This document shows positions 1-8,168 of a DNA stretch of 64,000 nt, one piece after another. Position numbers and translations under genes: made by a program. This DNA is from UBA12191 sp009937185. Lineage in GTDB: Bacteria > Planctomycetota > UBA8108 > UBA1146. The notes under the pieces are model-generated. The model was not told where the DNA came from. It worked only from the letters and a program-made list of their open reading frames with translations, and did no database searches. Within the stretch, counting starts at the first letter, position 1. Each line of letters starts with the position of its first letter. The stretch is taken from NCBI GenBank assembly GCA_938075155.1, contig CALJGL010000004.1, positions 124,001 to 188,000 on the forward strand, in the 5' to 3' direction.

Positions 1-258
1 GCAGATACGGGTGTCATTCATCTCTCCGCAATTTTGGGAGTCTCCTCAGTCGGTCTTTATGGGCCCAAGGATCCTTCAGTGCATGGCCCTTATGGCCCAA
101 GTGCCATTTCTCTAGCCGCAGAGATTCCTTGTTCTCCCTGTTTATTACGAAGGTGTGATCATTCCTATTGCATGGCTTCGATCAGCGTCGATCGAGTCTT
201 CGACGTATTAGAAAAAATCAACCGTGATTCTCTCGCTGGAAAAGAATCTACGGGTTGA
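1..258 (+). CDS. GT9-family (heptosyltransferase-like) glycosyltransferase, C-terminal fragment
   Basis: The reading frame is open from the first base of the window, so the gene's start lies outside. The visible 85 residues begin with DTGVIHLSAILGVSSVGLYG, the donor-binding signature of ADP-heptose:LPS heptosyltransferases and other GT9 enzymes (typically DTGPMHLAAALG followed by a GP motif). A Cys-rich stretch, CSPCLLRRCDHSYC, follows; such clusters are common near the end of GT9 proteins. The family transfers a sugar from a nucleotide donor to the LPS core at the inner face of the inner membrane. The next gene is a DUF374 acyltransferase, which fits an LPS/lipid assembly cluster. The exact sugar cannot be told from this fragment. 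Confidence 0.85.
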   Translation, partial: ADTGVIHLSAILGVSSVGLYGPKDPSVHGPYGPSAISLAAEIPCSPCLLRRCDHSYCMASISVDRVFDVLEKINRDSLAGKESTG

Positions 259-290
259 CCCCTCCCCCTATTGCAAGCGATGCTACAGGT

Positions 291-1037
291 ATGACGATTG
301 AAACCCCTTCACACGAATCTGAAAATCCTTACCCCTTTTCGGGAAGGATTGTCGCAAGAATCATCGAATCGTTGATGTCCTCGGTCGACCTCAGATGGTC
401 GGGATATGATCACGCTCTCTCAGGCCTACAAAATCATGGCAACCTTGTCGTCACCTTTTGGCATGAGTGGGTCTTCCCCCTGAGTTTCACCCTGAAGCAA
501 AATGGATTTTGTGCCCTCACTAGTCAGCACCACGACGGTGCAAGACTGGGATCGGCATTACGACACCTAGGAGTTCAGGTTTGTCACGGATCCAGTTCCA
601 GAGGAGGATTAAGAGGATTCCAGAGACTGCAAACACTGGCTCAAACAGGACTTTCTCCGGTGATCTCTGTGGACGGACCGAAAGGCCCCCCTCAAGAAGC
701 AAAGGAAGGGGCCGCAGCACTTTCACGAAGACTGGGCGTCCCCATGATTCCACTTGGATTTGCTGCTGAAAAATATTACCGGTTAGGAACTTGGGATCGA
801 ATGATTCTTCCGTACCCGGGAACACGTGCGGTGATTGTCGTCGCCCCTCCGGTACTCCCGGGATCTCGTAGAGCTGACGATTCAAATCGTACTCAAGAAC
901 TCCAAGACTCTTTGAATCAAGCGACAGAGCTCGCGTCACAAAACTTTGAAAAACTATGGAGGGAAGGAGCAGGCTCCTCCCCTCTGGGCGACTCTGGACT
1001 TACTTCTGCAAAGCGACGAAATCGACGTATGCTGTAA
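291..1037 (+). CDS. DUF374 lysophospholipid acyltransferase family protein
   Basis: The protein has about 248 residues. It shows the DUF374 pattern: FWHEWVFPL near residue 48, the run HGSSSRGGLRGF in the middle, then VISVDGPKGPPQEAKEGAAAL and a G-VPMIPLGF block. DUF374 proteins are relatives of PlsC/LpxL acyltransferases, probably acting at the inner membrane on lipid or LPS precursors; the acceptor is not known. Start choice: ATG at 291 is preferred. A TTG at 255 overlapping the TGA of the glycosyltransferase is possible and would add 12 residues and couple translation. The 3' end overlaps the convergent gene by 38 bases. Family assignment is firm; the substrate is not. Confidence 0.85.
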   Translation: MTIETPSHESENPYPFSGRIVARIIESLMSSVDLRWSGYDHALSGLQNHGNLVVTFWHEWVFPLSFTLKQNGFCALTSQHHDGARLGSALRHLGVQVCHGSSSRGGLRGFQRLQTLAQTGLSPVISVDGPKGPPQEAKEGAAALSRRLGVPMIPLGFAAEKYYRLGTWDRMILPYPGTRAVIVVAPPVLPGSRRADDSNRTQELQDSLNQATELASQNFEKLWREGAGSSPLGDSGLTSAKRRNRRML

Positions 1038-1911
1038 ACTTCTTGCCGCCAAGGAATTGGATTCTGAAATCCTTCACGCGACTCCATTCCACGTCTCCCT
1101 GCCCTTTAAAGTTTTTCAGTGGGATTTCGATTCTTTTAAGACCTCTATGAGCCTTCATTTGAGCCATATATGCATTTTGTACAGAGGTCACCTTGGCGAG
1201 GCCTTCTTCACTTTTCCCAGGAACAACAAAGACTAACTGATAGGGACTTCCTCCTTTGGGAAGGTCCATGTACAGGACAAGAGATTTGAATCCCTCCAAA
1301 CTTCGAGGGAGAGTCTTAATCTTCAGTTCATTCGCTTTAGAACTGACGCTCCATTCCAGAGCGCGCTTTCCTTGCTGAACTCGTTCAGCTTCGTCCGTGA
1401 ATTTCTTGCCGTATTTTTCAGAGTATCTCTTAGATACTCTCTCAAAATCGTCCAATACAACGAATAGCTTCGTCTCCAACTCTGTTAAAAAGTCTTTGTA
1501 GTTCTTTCCGATTGGAGATTGGGCAAAGCGAGGATAATTTTTCGCTCCAATACGATAAGCCGCAGATTCTTTTCCCTGTTTGGCCTGCTTTCGTAATGCA
1601 TCCAATTCATTGGAGCCTTCCGTCGCCAGCAACCAATTGTCGATGTGCATTCGAGTGGCTCTGTTCTTCGCTATTTTCCTCGCCGCTTTAAACTTATCTA
1701 TCGCGTTCTTATATTCTTTAGAATCGTAAAAAGTTTTGCCTTCATCAAAGATCGCTTGGCCCTCAGGTTTCTTCCAGTTTAGTTCAGGATTGTCCTGAGC
1801 CATTCCGGGACTGACGAGGAACATGAGAACAATGATGGAAGTGAGCCAAACTTTTGCTCCGGCAGGAATAATACGCAACATTAAGCCGAGAGAATTATTG
1901 GAGGTAAACAT
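1000..1911 (-). CDS. Secreted protein of unknown function with TPR-like segment
   Basis: I do not recognise this protein of about 303 residues. It has a signal peptide (hydrophobic IIVLMFLVSPGMAQ, cleavage likely after MAQ). A short TPR-like region follows (DEGKTFYDSKEYKNAIDKF), then a Lys-rich helical middle. The C-terminal part (RVKDFRIQFLGGKKFTAYVD) resembles the closing strands of jelly-roll carbohydrate-binding modules such as CBM11-like domains; that resemblance is weak. The ATG at 1911 was chosen because AAGAGG lies 7-8 bases upstream and the signal peptide then starts properly; an upstream in-frame start at 1989 lacks this. It probably acts in the periplasm or outside the cell. The 3' end overlaps the convergent acyltransferase gene by 38 bases. 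Confidence 0.7.
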   Translation of the reverse strand: MFTSNNSLGLMLRIIPAGAKVWLTSIIVLMFLVSPGMAQDNPELNWKKPEGQAIFDEGKTFYDSKEYKNAIDKFKAARKIAKNRATRMHIDNWLLATEGSNELDALRKQAKQGKESAAYRIGAKNYPRFAQSPIGKNYKDFLTELETKLFVVLDDFERVSKRYSEKYGKKFTDEAERVQQGKRALEWSVSSKANELKIKTLPRSLEGFKSLVLYMDLPKGGSPYQLVFVVPGKSEEGLAKVTSVQNAYMAQMKAHRGLKRIEIPLKNFKGQGDVEWSRVKDFRIQFLGGKKFTAYVDFVALQK

Positions 1912-2033
1912 GCGAGCCTCTTCTTTCGAGATCCCACGAGACTGATCGGGGATCCGCAACATCTTAAAACTTCTAGACCGCATTCTCAAGGTGAGGACTC
2001 AACTCGCTAGTGCGGCTTGCGTTGGAGCCCGAT

Positions 2034-3014
2034 CTATCCTGCGGAGTCGTTTTTTAAAGCTCGACGGGCTTTTCTTTGCGCGATCACCTCGGGAGTAGAG
2101 TGCCAACGGGGATGCATCCATATCCATTGTTCGGGGTAACGACGAATCTCGCGGCAAATAGCCTCATTCATCTGAAACGTCAGATTTTCAATTTGGTCTT
2201 CTGACTCTTCCGCTGAGTACTCTGGAACCGGGATCAGATCTCCCATTTGAAGTTGATAATGATCCCCGACCCTCACAACAAAGTAGGGCAACAAGGGTGA
2301 GCCCGTTTTAAGAGCTAATCGGGCAGGAGCCGTCGTCGTATGAGCATCTGTTCCCAGAAATGGCGCTTGAATACCATCCATGGCACGGATGTCCAGATCA
2401 ACCAACATGGCAATCACTTGCCGATTTTTCAGTGCTCGCATGGCTCTGATCAGTGATTGATCCTGATAGAGAAGAGGCGTTCCCAATCTGGCCCTGATCT
2501 TTGAAACCACGCCTTGGTGAGAATCCACGTCATACCTTCGGGCGAGAACAAACGCATCGGAAGACAATATCTGTCCCAAGGCTGCTCCCCCTAATTCCCA
2601 TGCCCCCAAATGGGCGGTGATGGCCACCACTCCCGACTCCTGACGCAACTCATGAATCCGATCCCGGAATTCTTTCAATCCATCGATTTGGACTCCACGC
2701 TGCTCTTCTTCAAGGGCAGGAACACCATCACTTCGATGAGCCAAACTGATCGTCTCGAGAAGCATGCTTCCCAAGTTTCGAAAATTATTTTTCACCATGA
2801 CAGTTCGGGTTCGAGAGGACAGTGATGGATCGAGATGGGCAAACTGGCGAAATGCACGATCACGATCGGCTTTACACAAGACATAGGCCAAATTTCCGAG
2901 GACAACACCCCATTTCCGAGCCATCGCTGTCCCGGGGATGGAGAGCACTCTGACAAGCCCCCAGGCTCCCAGAGCGACGATCACTCGAGATATTGAGTCG
3001 AAGAGTGCCTTCAT
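2034..3014 (-). CDS. LpxL/HtrB-type lipid A acyltransferase
   Basis: At 326 residues this is the usual length for Kdo2-lipid IVA lauroyl/myristoyl acyltransferases (LpxL/LpxM) and related lysophospholipid acyltransferases. A hydrophobic N-terminus (ISRVIVALGAWGLVRVL) anchors it to the inner membrane. AHLGAWELGGAALG near residue 134 matches the HX4(D/E) catalytic motif (His-Leu-Gly-Ala-Trp-Glu). The C-terminal YPEQWIWMHPRWHS is the family signature (YPEQY-W-HRRWK). It would add a secondary acyl chain from acyl-ACP to lipid A or a similar lipid. It lies upstream of the unknown secreted gene, with a 122-base gap, and divergent from the iron-sulfur carrier gene. Whether the acceptor is true lipid A cannot be read from sequence. 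Confidence 0.85.
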   Translation of the reverse strand: MKALFDSISRVIVALGAWGLVRVLSIPGTAMARKWGVVLGNLAYVLCKADRDRAFRQFAHLDPSLSSRTRTVMVKNNFRNLGSMLLETISLAHRSDGVPALEEEQRGVQIDGLKEFRDRIHELRQESGVVAITAHLGAWELGGAALGQILSSDAFVLARRYDVDSHQGVVSKIRARLGTPLLYQDQSLIRAMRALKNRQVIAMLVDLDIRAMDGIQAPFLGTDAHTTTAPARLALKTGSPLLPYFVVRVGDHYQLQMGDLIPVPEYSAEESEDQIENLTFQMNEAICREIRRYPEQWIWMHPRWHSTPEVIAQRKARRALKNDSAG

Positions 3015-3130
3015 GGGGGTCCCTTCTGCGCCAGATCGCCCGATACCCGGCCAGATTCGTTGCGTTCACGTGGCCAGACTCCTAGTCCAAGGTTATCCTA
3101 TAGGAGAACCCGTTCGAACTGGAGGAATGC

Positions 3131-3508
3131 ATGATTCACGTCACAGAAACCGCAGGCAAGGAGATCCTTCGTCTTACCGATGAGAAACAGGTGGGAGATC
3201 AGGGAGGACTGCGCCTCTACGTTCAAGGAGGAGGCTGTGCGGGCATGTCATACGGAATGGACGTGGTCGACGAGGCCACCGATAAAGACCGGATATTCGA
3301 AGTTGAGGGTGCCCGAGTGTTCGTGGATCCCAAATCATGGCTGTTCTTGAACGGGACGACTGTCGATTTCAAAGAGTCTCTGATGGGACGAGGCTTCGTC
3401 TTCGAGAATCCCAATGCAAATGGAGCCTGCGGATGCGGAACTTCATTCAGTATAGAAAACTCGCCGGCACCTGCAGTGAGTGAAACTGAGGATTGCCAAG
3501 GTTCTTGA
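3131..3508 (+). CDS. erpA: A-type iron-sulfur cluster carrier (HesB/IscA/ErpA family)
   Basis: This 125-residue protein has the HesB/IscA fold pattern: N-terminal IHVTETAGKEILRL, the motif GGGCAGMSYGMDV with the first ligand Cys, and the C-terminal pair NANGACGCGTSFS. These three Cys are the cluster ligands. A-type carriers receive Fe-S clusters from the scaffold and pass them to apoproteins in the cytosol. Several clients in this window need such clusters: aconitase, MoaA and IspH. The start ATG has GGAGGA directly upstream at 3121-3126. A 17-residue tail after the usual end is unremarkable. IscA and ErpA cannot be separated confidently by eye, so the symbol is tentative. Confidence 0.85.
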   Translation: MIHVTETAGKEILRLTDEKQVGDQGGLRLYVQGGGCAGMSYGMDVVDEATDKDRIFEVEGARVFVDPKSWLFLNGTTVDFKESLMGRGFVFENPNANGACGCGTSFSIENSPAPAVSETEDCQGS

Positions 3509-3553
3509 GGAACTCAAAAGCTTCGTAAGTCTCGCTCAGCAATATCCCGATTC

Positions 3554-4645
3554 TTATTCAGCGAATACGTCGCCCAACATTCGGCTGGGATCAGGCGGGG
3601 AATCTCCCCGACTGGCCAGTGCTCCTTCGGCGATAGACTCCACTTGAGTCGTTTCTTCCAGTTCCCATCTTGCCAAAGTCGCTGCCGGGTCGGGTCCAAG
3701 ACTGGACTGATCGGACAACCATGATTCAAAACATCCGATCGGTTCCTTGCGAGCCCACTCGTTGAAAAATTCTCCAGAGAAGATCGCACGTGCCTCTGCC
3801 TCATCATGAGTGGCATGCCCACCAAAGCGAAAGGTCCTTGCCAAAATAATCACAGGACCATCGCCATTGAGGCAAATCTCGCGGGCCTTACGAACGCTGG
3901 CATGAACATCGATGACATGATTTCCATCACATTCCAATCCCACCAACCCGTATGAATCCGCCATACCCCGAAGACTCTCATCCAGACGTGGATCTCTTCG
4001 AGTCCCCAGTGCCACGGCATTATCCTGAACGACAACGATCAGAGGTAACTTTCGAGCAGAGGCCAAGGAAAGACCTTCGTGAACAGCACCTGTACGAGTC
4101 GATCCATCCCCCACCCAGGTGATGGCGACATTGGCTTCCTGACGTAATTGGAATGAGAGTGCAAAACCGGCGCAGACTGGCACAAGGTCGCCAACGTGGC
4201 TAATAGGAGCCACAACACCATGATTCAGGTCTCCAAAATGTAGATCTCTGCCCCGAGTCAATCCATCTCCTGTGGCGAGATATGACCGAAAAGACTCCCC
4301 CATTGGAAGTCCTCTTTCAAAAGTGGCGGCCGCATTACGAATCATGGGGCCCACCACATCTCCAGCCCCGAGTGCATGACACGCACCGACCGTCACGGCT
4401 TCTTCACCGGTCCCTAGCCATGCTTTTGTGATCACTCCAGTACGCACCCAGCGTTTCAAAGTGACGTCATGAATCCGTGCACGAATCAGTCCCCTATAGA
4501 TATTCTCAAGCCCAGAATCACCCAACTGGTCGAGACTTTTTGAAAGTTCCGATTCCTTCATTCGTGCGGAATACTTCTCCATGACATCGGGATCAGCAAC
4601 CCAGTCGCGATATTCAGGAGGATCGTAAGCAGGATATATTTTCAT
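3554..4645 (-). CDS. Thiamine diphosphate-dependent dehydrogenase E1 component, alpha subunit
   Basis: About 363 residues, matching the alpha subunit of pyruvate or branched-chain 2-oxoacid dehydrogenase. The thiamine diphosphate motif is present: GDG at residues 179-181 through VVVQDNA (Asn 209). It is preceded by the family block GTGEEAVTVGACHALGAGD and followed by GHATHDEAEA. E1 decarboxylates a 2-oxoacid and passes the acyl group to lipoyl-E2. The start at 4645 overlaps the hydrolase stop in ATGA (4642-4645), so the two are translationally coupled in the hisS operon. Oddly, no E1-beta, E2 or E3 gene lies nearby; the partner must be elsewhere or the enzyme has another role. Pyruvate versus branched-chain substrate cannot be told. 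Confidence 0.85.
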   Translation of the reverse strand: MKIYPAYDPPEYRDWVADPDVMEKYSARMKESELSKSLDQLGDSGLENIYRGLIRARIHDVTLKRWVRTGVITKAWLGTGEEAVTVGACHALGAGDVVGPMIRNAAATFERGLPMGESFRSYLATGDGLTRGRDLHFGDLNHGVVAPISHVGDLVPVCAGFALSFQLRQEANVAITWVGDGSTRTGAVHEGLSLASARKLPLIVVVQDNAVALGTRRDPRLDESLRGMADSYGLVGLECDGNHVIDVHASVRKAREICLNGDGPVIILARTFRFGGHATHDEAEARAIFSGEFFNEWARKEPIGCFESWLSDQSSLGPDPAATLARWELEETTQVESIAEGALASRGDSPPDPSRMLGDVFAE

Positions 4646-5487
4646 CTGGAGGGTACCTCTTCTAGCCAAGTTCTCATCACGCTCAATGCTTCCTCTGCGT
4701 GGGCATGTGGCCCCGCATAAGGATGACTTAATCCCAATGTATGGCCTCCATCGGAAAGGAGATACTTCTTTGTAAGATCAGGTCTCACCTTTGAGTGCAA
4801 AATCTCTAATGAGTCTTCAGAAACCGCAAGGTCAGAGGTTCCATGAATCCCCAATGCCGGTACTTCAGCACTCCCGAGAGCGCTCACAGCATCGTACGAG
4901 TCCTCTTTCTCAAGATAATCCTCGAGCACCGAGAGATCCTGAAAAAGGACTTCTCCGGTACGAGCATTCACGACAGCTCGCTTCCCCTCTTCTCTCCACA
5001 TTCGGATTTCTTCTGGACTGATCCGAACCAGATCATGAGGAGTTCCAATAGAGACGACTCCTGTCACATCACTTCGTTGTCCAGCGGTCAGAGCAGCGAC
5101 TAATCCTCCTCGGGAATGACCGACGAGGACGGAGCCGCCATTTCCCGAAAAACCAGAGATCACCGCATCAAGAATCACGTTCATGTCCTGTATGTCGTGG
5201 GACAGAGTCTGCTTCGCAAACTTTTCAGGCTCGTCGAATTGATCCAGCGCTGGGCCGACACCACACATCGAGGGATTTAGAGACAAGACCCGATGCCCGA
5301 ATCCTGCCAGTTGGGAACAAAACCACGGCCAACCGCCCCAATCTTTGAACCCCTTAAACCCTGGAATAAAAATGATGGATTGCGAGTTCGGGGAATTTGA
5401 ATCCGTACAGAACAGGGAATATCGAATCGTTCGAGTGGCATCGACTGAAACTTCTCCTTGGAGAGGCAGCACCTTTGGTGTTGCCAT
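4642..5487 (-). CDS. Alpha/beta hydrolase
   Basis: The 281-residue protein has an alpha/beta-hydrolase layout. IIFIPGFKGFKDWGG forms the oxyanion-side HG-like turn, VLVGHSRGGLVAAL carries the nucleophile Ser in G-H-S-R-G, LGIHGTSDLAVS gives the likely acid Asp, and SDGGHTLGLSHP the catalytic His. There is no signal peptide, so it should be cytosolic. Its ATG overlaps the hisS stop by one base (TGATG), and its own stop overlaps the E1-alpha start, so three genes form one tightly packed operon. The set looks like a dienelactone hydrolase/BAAT-like esterase; the substrate is unknown. Family confidence is high, function low. Confidence 0.8.
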   Translation of the reverse strand: MATPKVLPLQGEVSVDATRTIRYSLFCTDSNSPNSQSIIFIPGFKGFKDWGGWPWFCSQLAGFGHRVLSLNPSMCGVGPALDQFDEPEKFAKQTLSHDIQDMNVILDAVISGFSGNGGSVLVGHSRGGLVAALTAGQRSDVTGVVSIGTPHDLVRISPEEIRMWREEGKRAVVNARTGEVLFQDLSVLEDYLEKEDSYDAVSALGSAEVPALGIHGTSDLAVSEDSLEILHSKVRPDLTKKYLLSDGGHTLGLSHPYAGPHAHAEEALSVMRTWLEEVPSR

Positions 5488-6800
5488 CAGGAAGTCCGTC
5501 CAGTTTTTATGCGAGTCACTGCGTCCGACAAAGAAATCTCATCTTGGGATCCCGCATCCATATCACGGAATTGAACAGTACCCTTCTTCAACTCTTCGTC
5601 TCCGATCACGACGACATAAGGAATGCCGGATTTCTGAGCAAACTGAAGTTGTTTTTTAACCTTGGCAGCCTTCGGGTAGACCAGGGTGTTGATTCCTTCG
5701 TGACGAAGTCCCGAAGCGGCGGAAAAACTAGCAGGAGCGGATTCTTCAGAAAAGAGCACGACAAGAACTTCAGCAGGTTGACTGCTCGTTTCTATCAGCC
5801 CCATCTCACTCAAAGCATAAAAGAGACGATCGATGCCGAGGCTAATACCGATAGCGGGTAATTCTTTGCCGGAGAACATTCCAACAAGATCGTCGTATCT
5901 TCCGCCACTCATCACAGATCCCACCTGGGGTAAATCGTCGAGGAACGTCTCGTAAACCAAACCTGTGTAATAGCTCAACCCACGAGCAATCGCGGGATCG
6001 ATCTGGCAGTATTTCCCTATTCCTGCAGCTTCAACAATATCAAGAATTTCTGTCATACGTTGAATTGCCGCAGTGGCGAGGTCATCACTACCCAGATTTT
6101 TTTCGATATGAGAAAGAACTTCTCTGGGATCGGAAGACGCATCGAGAACGACAGCAAGAACACTATCGAGTCCGCTCGCATCCAATCCGGGAATCCCTGA
6201 GACCTCTTGCCGAAACTTTTCCTCGCCGATCTTGTCGAGTTTGTCGAGAATTCTTAAGAAATCTCCTTCAGCAGATCCTTCCAGACCCACCTTGCGACAG
6301 AGCGCTGATAAGACACCTCTATGATTGATCCTTAACTTGTAGTTTTCGATGCCAAACCTCTGCATGACTGCAGCACCGATGACAAGCATCTCGGCATCTG
6401 CCGCGGCACTATCTACCCCGATGAGATCCACGTCACATTGCATGAACTCACGGAAACGGCCTCGTGCAGGTTTTTCAGCTCTCCAGACAGGTGCGATTTG
6501 GTAGCGACGAAATGGCATACCAATATTTCCATGCTCGGCGAGAACTCTGGCCAAGGGAACGGTCAAGTCATAACGCAACGCCACATCACGATCCCCGTTA
6601 TCACGGAATCGATATAGGAGCATCTCACCTTCGTCGCCGTATTTCCCCGTAAGAACCTCTGCGTACTCGAGAGCAGGGGTCATCAGAGGAGGATATCCAT
6701 GCTGCTCGAAGACTTCCCTGACGGAAGCCAGCATACGTTCTTTTTGCAGCATTTCTCCGGGAAGATAATCCCGGAAACCCTTCAGGCATTGAACCTTCAT
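5487..6800 (-). CDS. hisS: Histidyl-tRNA synthetase
   Basis: At 437 residues this is a normal-length class II histidyl-tRNA synthetase. Visible motifs are KGFRDYLPGEM at the N-terminus, motif 2 with ARGRFREFMQCDVD, RYDLTVPLARVLAEHG before it, the His-specific signature ARGLSYYTGLVYE, and motif 3 region AIGISLGIDRL. The C-terminal anticodon-binding domain follows (LVYPKAAKVKKQLQFAQKSG). It charges tRNA-His in the cytosol. It is the first gene of the leftward operon hisS, hydrolase, E1-alpha, linked by one-base and four-base overlaps. The 144-base gap upstream to kbl carries its promoter, which I could not pin down. Confidence 0.97.
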   Translation of the reverse strand: MKVQCLKGFRDYLPGEMLQKERMLASVREVFEQHGYPPLMTPALEYAEVLTGKYGDEGEMLLYRFRDNGDRDVALRYDLTVPLARVLAEHGNIGMPFRRYQIAPVWRAEKPARGRFREFMQCDVDLIGVDSAAADAEMLVIGAAVMQRFGIENYKLRINHRGVLSALCRKVGLEGSAEGDFLRILDKLDKIGEEKFRQEVSGIPGLDASGLDSVLAVVLDASSDPREVLSHIEKNLGSDDLATAAIQRMTEILDIVEAAGIGKYCQIDPAIARGLSYYTGLVYETFLDDLPQVGSVMSGGRYDDLVGMFSGKELPAIGISLGIDRLFYALSEMGLIETSSQPAEVLVVLFSEESAPASFSAASGLRHEGINTLVYPKAAKVKKQLQFAQKSGIPYVVVIGDEELKKGTVQFRDMDAGSQDEISLSDAVTRIKTGRTS

Positions 6801-6944
6801 CTGTTCCTCCAGATTCTTCTCTACACTATCGAGAGAAGCATGCTCTGGAGCAAGGGGAAGCGAGACGATGCTGACGGGAATCAGAATAGAGCGACAGATT
6901 CAGCCCAAATCTGAATTGCCGAGTTCCCCCATGCATGGGGTCTC

Positions 6945-8129
6945 CTAGCTTACCAGACCTAATTCACGCCCTACTTCACTGAATACCGCAATGGCGTGGT
7001 CAATTTGATCTACGGAATGTCCAGCCGAGATCTGAACACGGATTCGAGCTTGTCCCTTGGGCACCACTGGATAGGAAAACCCAACCACGAAGATACCCTT
7101 CTCATTCATGGCGCTCGCCATATCCATGGTTCTTCGCTCGTCCCCGATCATGATGGGAACAATAGGATGAACGCCTTGCGCGATATCAAAACCCGCGGCG
7201 GTCATTCCCTCTCGGAAGTGCTTCGTGTTTTCCCTGCTTTTTTGAACCCGTTCTGGTTCGGCATCGATCAATTCGAGAACGCGGATGCCCGCCAATACGA
7301 TGGACGGCGCCAAAGTATTTGAAAACAGGTATGGACGGGACCTTTGACGAAGCAACTCGATGATTTCACGATGTCCTGTGGTGAATCCCCCACTCGCTCC
7401 TCCCAGCGCTTTGCCCAGAGTACTCGTGATGATATCAACACGATCCTGAACTCCGAAATACTCAGGAGTACCTCTACCCGTTTCTCCGATGAAGCCTGTG
7501 GCATGACTATCGTCGACGACCAATATGGCATCATGACGATCACAGAGTTCGGCAATCTTATCCAAAGGAGCTAGCACACCATGCATGCTGAATGCTCCAT
7601 CTGTAACGACAAGACGAGTTCGACAACTCGCAGATTCCAGGAGGCATTTTTCAAGATCTTTCATGTCACAGTGGGAGTACCTGTGACGCTGAGCTTTGCA
7701 CAACCGCACTCCGTCAATAATGGAGGCGTGGTTCAACTCATCCGAAATCACGGCATCTTCTGCACCCAAGATCGTTTCAAACAATCCAGCATTGGCATCG
7801 AAGCAGGACGTATAGAGAATGGTGTCTTCTGTCGAAAGGAAACTGGCGATACGTTCTTCGAGTTGCTTATGAATATTTTGCGTTCCACAGATAAATCTGA
7901 CGGAACTCATCCCGAAACCATGCGAATCCAAAGCAGATCTTGCCGCTTGTACGATTTCAGGATGACTTGAAAGGCCTAGATAATTGTTGGCACAGAAATT
8001 TAGTGCTTCGCCTTCTGCTGTAGAAATACTCGAGCCTTGCGGAGAAGTGATCACCCGTTCTTTCTTCCAAAGCCCTGCTTCTTCGATCCCGTTCAGTTCT
8101 TCGGCGAAACGATCTCTAGCGGAAAACAT
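6945..8129 (-). CDS. kbl: Glycine C-acetyltransferase (2-amino-3-ketobutyrate CoA ligase)
   Basis: About 394 residues, closely following E. coli Kbl along its length. Examples are NFCANNYLGLSSHPE, SHGFGMSSVRFICGTQ, VDDSHATGFIGETGRG and TLGKALGGASGGF, the last containing the PLP-binding Lys. The enzyme is a PLP-dependent alpha-oxoamine synthase that splits 2-amino-3-ketobutyrate with CoA into glycine and acetyl-CoA in the cytosol. It sits 39 bases downstream of tdh, so the two steps of threonine degradation form one operon. ATG at 8129 is preferred because GAGAGGGAAG lies just upstream; the ATG at 8144 has no ribosome binding site. Identity is close to certain. Confidence 0.97.
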   Translation of the reverse strand: MFSARDRFAEELNGIEEAGLWKKERVITSPQGSSISTAEGEALNFCANNYLGLSSHPEIVQAARSALDSHGFGMSSVRFICGTQNIHKQLEERIASFLSTEDTILYTSCFDANAGLFETILGAEDAVISDELNHASIIDGVRLCKAQRHRYSHCDMKDLEKCLLESASCRTRLVVTDGAFSMHGVLAPLDKIAELCDRHDAILVVDDSHATGFIGETGRGTPEYFGVQDRVDIITSTLGKALGGASGGFTTGHREIIELLRQRSRPYLFSNTLAPSIVLAGIRVLELIDAEPERVQKSRENTKHFREGMTAAGFDIAQGVHPIVPIMIGDERRTMDMASAMNEKGIFVVGFSYPVVPKGQARIRVQISAGHSVDQIDHAIAVFSEVGRELGLVS

Positions 8130-8168
8130 CACTTCCCTCTCCATCGACAGTCAATATCTTCAAAATGC

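Noticed and set aside
520..939. 139-residue minus-strand frame under the DUF374 gene
   Set aside because: Shadow frame with no domain; the plus-strand gene is firmly supported by motifs.
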